The notes beneath the pieces were generated by a model. That model was not told the origin of the DNA. It saw only the letters and a list, made by a program, of their open reading frames with translations, and did not search any database. DNA of 64,000 nt from Rhyacophila brunnea (Eukaryota; Arthropoda; Insecta; Trichoptera; Rhyacophilidae). Each line of letters opens with the position of its first letter. The first letter of the stretch is position 1. Location: positions 1 through 64,000 of the forward strand of contig JAGYXB010001359.1 of NCBI GenBank assembly GCA_022495005.1. Direction: 5' to 3'. The position numbers and the translations under genes were made by a program. Below, in pieces: positions 59,584-64,000 of this stretch.

Positions 59584-60060
59584 ATATTATATGTCTAATC
59601 CAAAAAGGGCACCGCCCAATCTCTTTGGTCGTATCTTATTTTGCTTACACGGCGTCCTCGACTTTCGTACATAATATTTGGTTCCTAAAAATGTGTTTGA
59701 ATCTTGAATATACAAATAATAATTATTACCATAATACAAGATTGGGTATTCCTTATTATTATTATTATAGTTTCTTGGATTAAGTATTTTTTTAGTAGTG
59801 ATTAATTTTATAATTTATATTATAAAAAAGTATTAAAGCTAATTAAGTATTCTTGATCACTTTTTTGGATTTTAATAGCAACATTGTCTTAATTTTCGCT
59901 AAAGGTAATAATATTGATAAACGTCAAACTTATTTGCTGTTGCTTGACTAATGACTTGACAGATGAACTTTAATTGAAAAATATAGACACTACGCAAGCA
60001 TTTCCAATTTTCATTGTTACGCAGATTAGTATATTTTATCGTTTCCACAGAAAAATTGTC
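59584..60060 (+). promoter_or_regulatory. Upstream region of PEX2
   Basis: AT-rich DNA between the TIR transposon and the PEX2 ATG. No clear TATA box. A TTTCCACAG at 60,042-60,050 just before the ATG could be a splice acceptor of a 5' UTR intron. Confidence 0.4.
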
Positions 60061-63000
60061 ATGTCATCTAATAATTATGTGCCCCGTGTAACACAGGTTT
60101 GAGTATATTTCATAACACAACTAAACTTTAGAAGAAGCATAGTTCATGCAACAATTTTATTAACTATTAGTTTCGACTGTATACATTTGTGTTTATGCAA
60201 TTCTTTGCATACAAATTGACGAATAAGACATTAAGAGTGTTAGTTCCTGACGGTCACCTTTTCTAGTACTTATTTGTGTTATGAGGTTAAAGTACCTACA
60301 TACGTTTTTTTAATCTGAGTTTACTCCAATTACCCAGCCAAATTGAAGTTAGTGTATTACGTAACATATAATTTGATAACGTTGCAATCTAAAACTGAAA
60401 CCTTAAACATAATATGTTCATTACCTTGTAGCTGGATGCATTGCAACTGGATGAGGAAGTCGTAGCAATTCTTAAAAGTCAACTTTTGGAGACATCAAAG
60501 TATTTTCCGGTAAGTGCCTTTGAAGTCTAGACTCAAATATAATTTTAAGAACTTTTACTAGGTATTCTAAATGTAAAATATTTTATTTTCTACTGTTAAA
60601 ATGCGAAGGTACAATGATTAGGTAGTAATAGTGCAGGAACCCAGCATAAAAACAGTGTCAACCTTGGTGAATAAATCAAAACACATCAATATTTTATTAA
60701 TTTGAACATAAGTCGTAGAAATCTTCGTCAAAAATTGTGTATTGAAATTTTGTCGCCTGTGTGCACTATCTTGCATTTACCTGCCATCAAAAATTTGTGG
60801 TCGATATTATTTTATCGTAAGATATTTATCGAAATAATTTTGGTTAAAAATATACCATAATCACAAAACACTAAACAAAAAAATCGATGGAATTATAAAT
60901 CAATCATGGTTTTTTTTTGCGATTTTATCAGTAGTTTGAAGACATTTATCACATTGTATAATTCTTTTCTGTTTCATTATCCATTAATTTCTTATGTGCT
61001 GTTTCCATTATATGTAACTTTCCATGCCACGTTGCGCTTCTCTTCCATAAAATAAATAGTTTTTAAACCAATGCAGAATGATTAACAGTATGTAAAATAA
61101 TTATAAAATATGTAATAGAACTGTAACATAAGAAAGAATGGGTGTACAAGTAATGATATAGGAAATAGAAAATAATTATGTAATGGATCATAAAACCAAA
61201 TTATCAGCAAAACCTAACGTATTCAATAATTTCTTTCTTTCGACCATGTCCGATCCTAATAGGATCATATGGGCCTCCACAGAGTAGAGGTTTGTATTAA
61301 CAGTTTTTGTTTTTTACGAGAAATGGATGTCAGCCACTTGCTCAACCTATTAGGTCCATGCCCTGACAGACACAAATTGAAAAACAATATGTGTACTTGC
61401 CAGACCCAGGATTCGAACCTGGGACCCATGGCGTTATAGTCCAACGCTTAAGCCGCGTGGCCACCGTGGGTGTAATAATTACAAAAACTTAATAATGAAT
61501 GAATGAATACAAAAAAAACATTATAATCTCAATGGTGTTATCAAATAGGTTAACCGTACAATAGACAGCATCATGAAACATCACATCCATTTTACGATGG
61601 GGTATCTTGAAAATCGCAAAGTTATGATGAAATTGGTGGAAAAATAAAATTTAGTACTTTCCAGTATGTAAATGAACTCATCATTAACCCAAATTTAAGT
61701 TTATAATATTTAGGTTGTGATACCATAATATGTCTATGGTTACAATCATAACGTCAGGATGTCTTAATAACAATCTCAATAGACTATCTTCGATAGAAAT
61801 AACAGGTATAATGTTTTGTCTTCTGTTTCAGCCAGGTATTTTGAACCCCTTTGTACCCGAATTGGAATTATTGTTGAAGTCATTCATTTTCAAATATTCA
61901 CTATGTCAAAATGCCAGTACATTTGGACAGCAGATGCTTTCACTTAAATACGACAAGGCTCTGTTATCAAGAGGAAAATTATACTGGTACTATGGCTACA
62001 TGGTAGTAATCAAATACCTGAAGGATAGAGGATTTATGAGTTTCACTTCCAACAAAATGGCCCAAAGTTTTCTTTCGAGTATAGAAAAATTCCAAGTCGT
62101 CGGAGACTTCTTGAACTATTTGAGATTTTTGCAAGTCGGAAAAAATCCAGCACTTATCGACTTTTTGCTGAATCTGGAAGTAACCAGGGATAAGTCCACT
62201 AGAAATCGTTTCACAGACTATGCATGGACAAGAGAGTTGCTTTGGCATAGTTTTATTGTAAGTTACTTTCAATGTTAAATCTTTTTGTGGAATAATTCAG
62301 TAAGATGACACCTATAATATTTAAATTTTAGGGATTTTCCTTTCCATTGTGTGCTCCAATTATACATATATTAGTGACATCTGTTAAATGTTATAAATAA
62401 CAGGTGAAGGCATATTATCATATTTCATCAAGGCTTGAGCAAAATCAAAGCATATGTGCGAGTAAGAACGCATTGGGTATGGATGAATCTCAACAATATG
62501 CATTAGAGTAAGATGGAATATATTTGATTGTATAAGTTAGGTAGACAAGCGTGAAGTCACTACATCGATGTTTAGTTGATTGGTGATTGGCCAAATAGTG
62601 CGGTGTTTTGATTTTTAATCGTCAATTTATAAACATGACTAGTTGTGCCGTGTCAAAAATTCTTCTAGTATGCAGACCACGATTATTAAGATTATTGGTT
62701 ATCCAGTTTGCACCATTATATTGTATTTCCATTTCGATGGAGTAAATTGTTTTGGACTTATACTGTTAATGTTCTCTAATATTTACTGTAATTTATAAGT
62801 GATTTTCCAACACCTTTTCTTAATTCTAAGATGTTTAAATTATTGCAGGAACTATTAGGATTCGCTGCACCCATTTTAAATACAAGTTTTGTCAGGAAAC
62901 TAATTAAAGAGAGGTCCTTTAATATATTCCGGAGAAAACAATCCCCGATATATTCTTCTTTTACGAATACCGTACCGACTATCAAGGATACAACAAAATG

Positions 63001-63868
63001 TCCGGAATGTGGATGTCATCCAATCTTACCCCATTATATGGGATGTGATCATATTTTCTGCCATTATTGTTTACAGGTAATAACAGTATTGTCAATATTA
63101 ATATAGAGTACTATAATGTAAATAATACATAATTTGCGAATATCTTTCTGCGGGTCTATTCTATACACAAGGCGACTATCAACCGCTAAAGTGATAAAGT
63201 GATAGTATTTATTACATATTTGTGTTGAGGTGTTATAATTGTTACAATAAGTTAGACGTCTAAACAGTCAAAACTGTCTAACTCGCTCTAAATTTTATCA
63301 CAGCCAAGAGGGGTGCTGTTAAAATATAACACTTATTGCAACAATTACAACCAACTTATTGTGCTTAGTGTGCTAATACTTTGATACAAACCTACCCTAA
63401 GTTTGATAATATTTATCACTTATCACTTTAGCGGCCGATAAGTATAGAATAGACCCACTGATGTAGGATGTCTCTAATCATCATGGCTAGAAAAACAACA
63501 TTCATTATTTCCATTGGGAAATGTGACTAAACTGTATTACGTAATGCTAAAGTAATCTGTATTGATGTAAACAAATGAACAAAATTCATATTATTATTGC
63601 GTCATCAATTTTAAAACAATTGGATATGTAAAATAAATGTAAAACAGATTTTCTTTATGTATTGGCTGAGTTATAAAAACGTGCGAGCAGAAGCTTTGAA
63701 ATATTTTCGTTCATAGAAAATGTAATCTATTATGAGGGGATATTTATTTTTTCACTAATATATATTTTTGTTAATATCTTACAGGCAAATAAAATGGAGA
63801 ACTCAAACTATAAGTGTCCGAGATGTAGCTTTTCTGGAACACATGTGATGCGACTACCGTGTGGATAA
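60061..63868 (+). CDS. Pex2: Peroxin-2, peroxisomal RING E3 ubiquitin ligase
   Basis: PEX2 with PEX10 and PEX12 forms the RING ligase complex of the peroxisome membrane that ubiquitinates the import receptor PEX5 for recycling. Exons: 60,061-60,096; 60,432-60,509; 61,832-62,257; 62,849-63,076; 63,785-63,868, all GT-AG and in phase, giving 283 aa (human 305). The N-terminal start MSSNNYVPRVTQLDALQLDE corresponds to the family's VLRISQLDALELN. Middle blocks PGILNPFVPELELLLK and RELLWHSFIELLGFAAPILN match the Pex2/Pex12 domain with its membrane helices. The C3HC4 RING is complete: Cys231, Cys234, Cys246, His248, Cys251, Cys254, Cys267, Cys270. The last two ligands are in exon 5. The C-terminus ends soon after the RING. 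AATAAA follows at 63,895. Introns 2 and 4 carry a SINE and a foldback MITE. Confidence 0.96.
61247..61472 (-). mobile_element. tRNA-derived SINE in PEX2 intron 2
   Basis: Best-preserved copy: on the minus strand a head with GTGGCCACGCGGCTTAAGCG (A-box region), B box GGTTCGAATCC, then the body and a terminal GATCCTATTAGGATC hairpin followed by a GAAA-type tail. The head resembles a type II (Leu/Ser-like) tRNA; that assignment is uncertain. Confidence 0.88.
63152..63456. mobile_element. Foldback MITE, copy C, in PEX2 intron 4
   Basis: Ends GGGTCTATTCTATACACAAG and, in reverse, GGGTCTATTCTATACTTATC. The internal arms share TTGTTACAATAAGTTAGACG and a CTTTATCACTTTAGCGG-type segment. The 3' end is slightly deleted. 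Confidence 0.82.
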
Positions 63869-63894
63869 GAATTATTTGTTTGTTGCTCTTGTAA

Positions 63895-63900
63895 AATAAA
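63895..63900 (+). terminator. PEX2 poly(A) signal
   Basis: AATAAA 27 bases after the stop codon, the first such hexamer downstream, predicting a very short 3' UTR. Confidence 0.65.
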
Positions 63901-64000
63901 AATTATACGGTGATAAAATGGGACTTTTGTATTGGATTGGTGTTACGGTACTTTGTTGATTTCTATTACAATCGGTGAATGAAACTATTTGTATGAATTC

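Noticed and set aside
62258..62848. Additional PEX2 exon in intron 3
   Set aside because: Exon 3 joins exon 4 in phase with family-consistent protein sequence across the junction, so no extra exon is needed.

Overview
The window is AT-rich animal DNA with multi-exon genes, GT-AG introns, a spliceosomal U2 snRNA closest to the insect form (from memory), mariner, hAT and pogo/Tigger-type transposons, tRNA-derived SINEs and CCTAA (TTAGG-type) repeats. Together these point to an insect. The frequent GTAGGTACCTAC-like words and the AT-rich intergenic DNA suggest a hemipteran, possibly an aphid; that last step is inference.

Layout. Positions 1-29,000 hold no protein gene I can recognise. They carry the U2 snRNA gene (12,137-12,324) and many repeats: a long perfect-type hairpin, a 5'-truncated LINE with target duplication, foldback MITEs, hAT and Tigger MITEs, a SINE and a 3'-truncated mariner. 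From 29 kb four host genes follow, all assembled here from exons with open splice junctions. An AGPAT3-type lysophospholipid acyltransferase (+, 29,112-40,882, 7 exons, 384 aa) converges on a DGCR6/gonadal (gdl) homologue (-, 48,336-43,701, 4 exons, 172 aa). The latter is head-to-head with an OSTM1 homologue (+, 50,379-54,778, 5 exons, 285 aa). A PEX2 peroxin (+, 60,061-63,868, 5 exons, 283 aa) closes the window. The genes are unrelated in function (phospholipid synthesis, a small coiled-coil protein, lysosomal membrane, peroxisome import), so this is an ordinary gene neighbourhood and not an operon-like system. Introns are expanded by transposons.

Mobile DNA. Two mariner copies, near identical over about 0.9 kb and in opposite orientation, lie 35 kb apart and bracket AGPAT3, DGCR6 and OSTM1. 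A 1.37-kb hAT element with a perfect 8-bp target duplication and a second small hAT element sit in the shared DGCR6/OSTM1 upstream region. Three copies of a foldback MITE, three copies of two Tigger-like MITE families, paired 530-bp MITEs and at least five SINE copies are recognisable.

The most unusual structure is at 56,571-59,583: two related TIR transposons of almost equal length (about 1.5 kb), one inserted in the other. They share terminal bases, a CCAAT plus ACATGGCCGYCAGT promoter-like block and a short Lys/Arg-rich first exon ending in GTAAGT. Each has its own iterated subterminal word (GCTATAAC versus GCCATGTCCA). I could not assign them to a superfamily.
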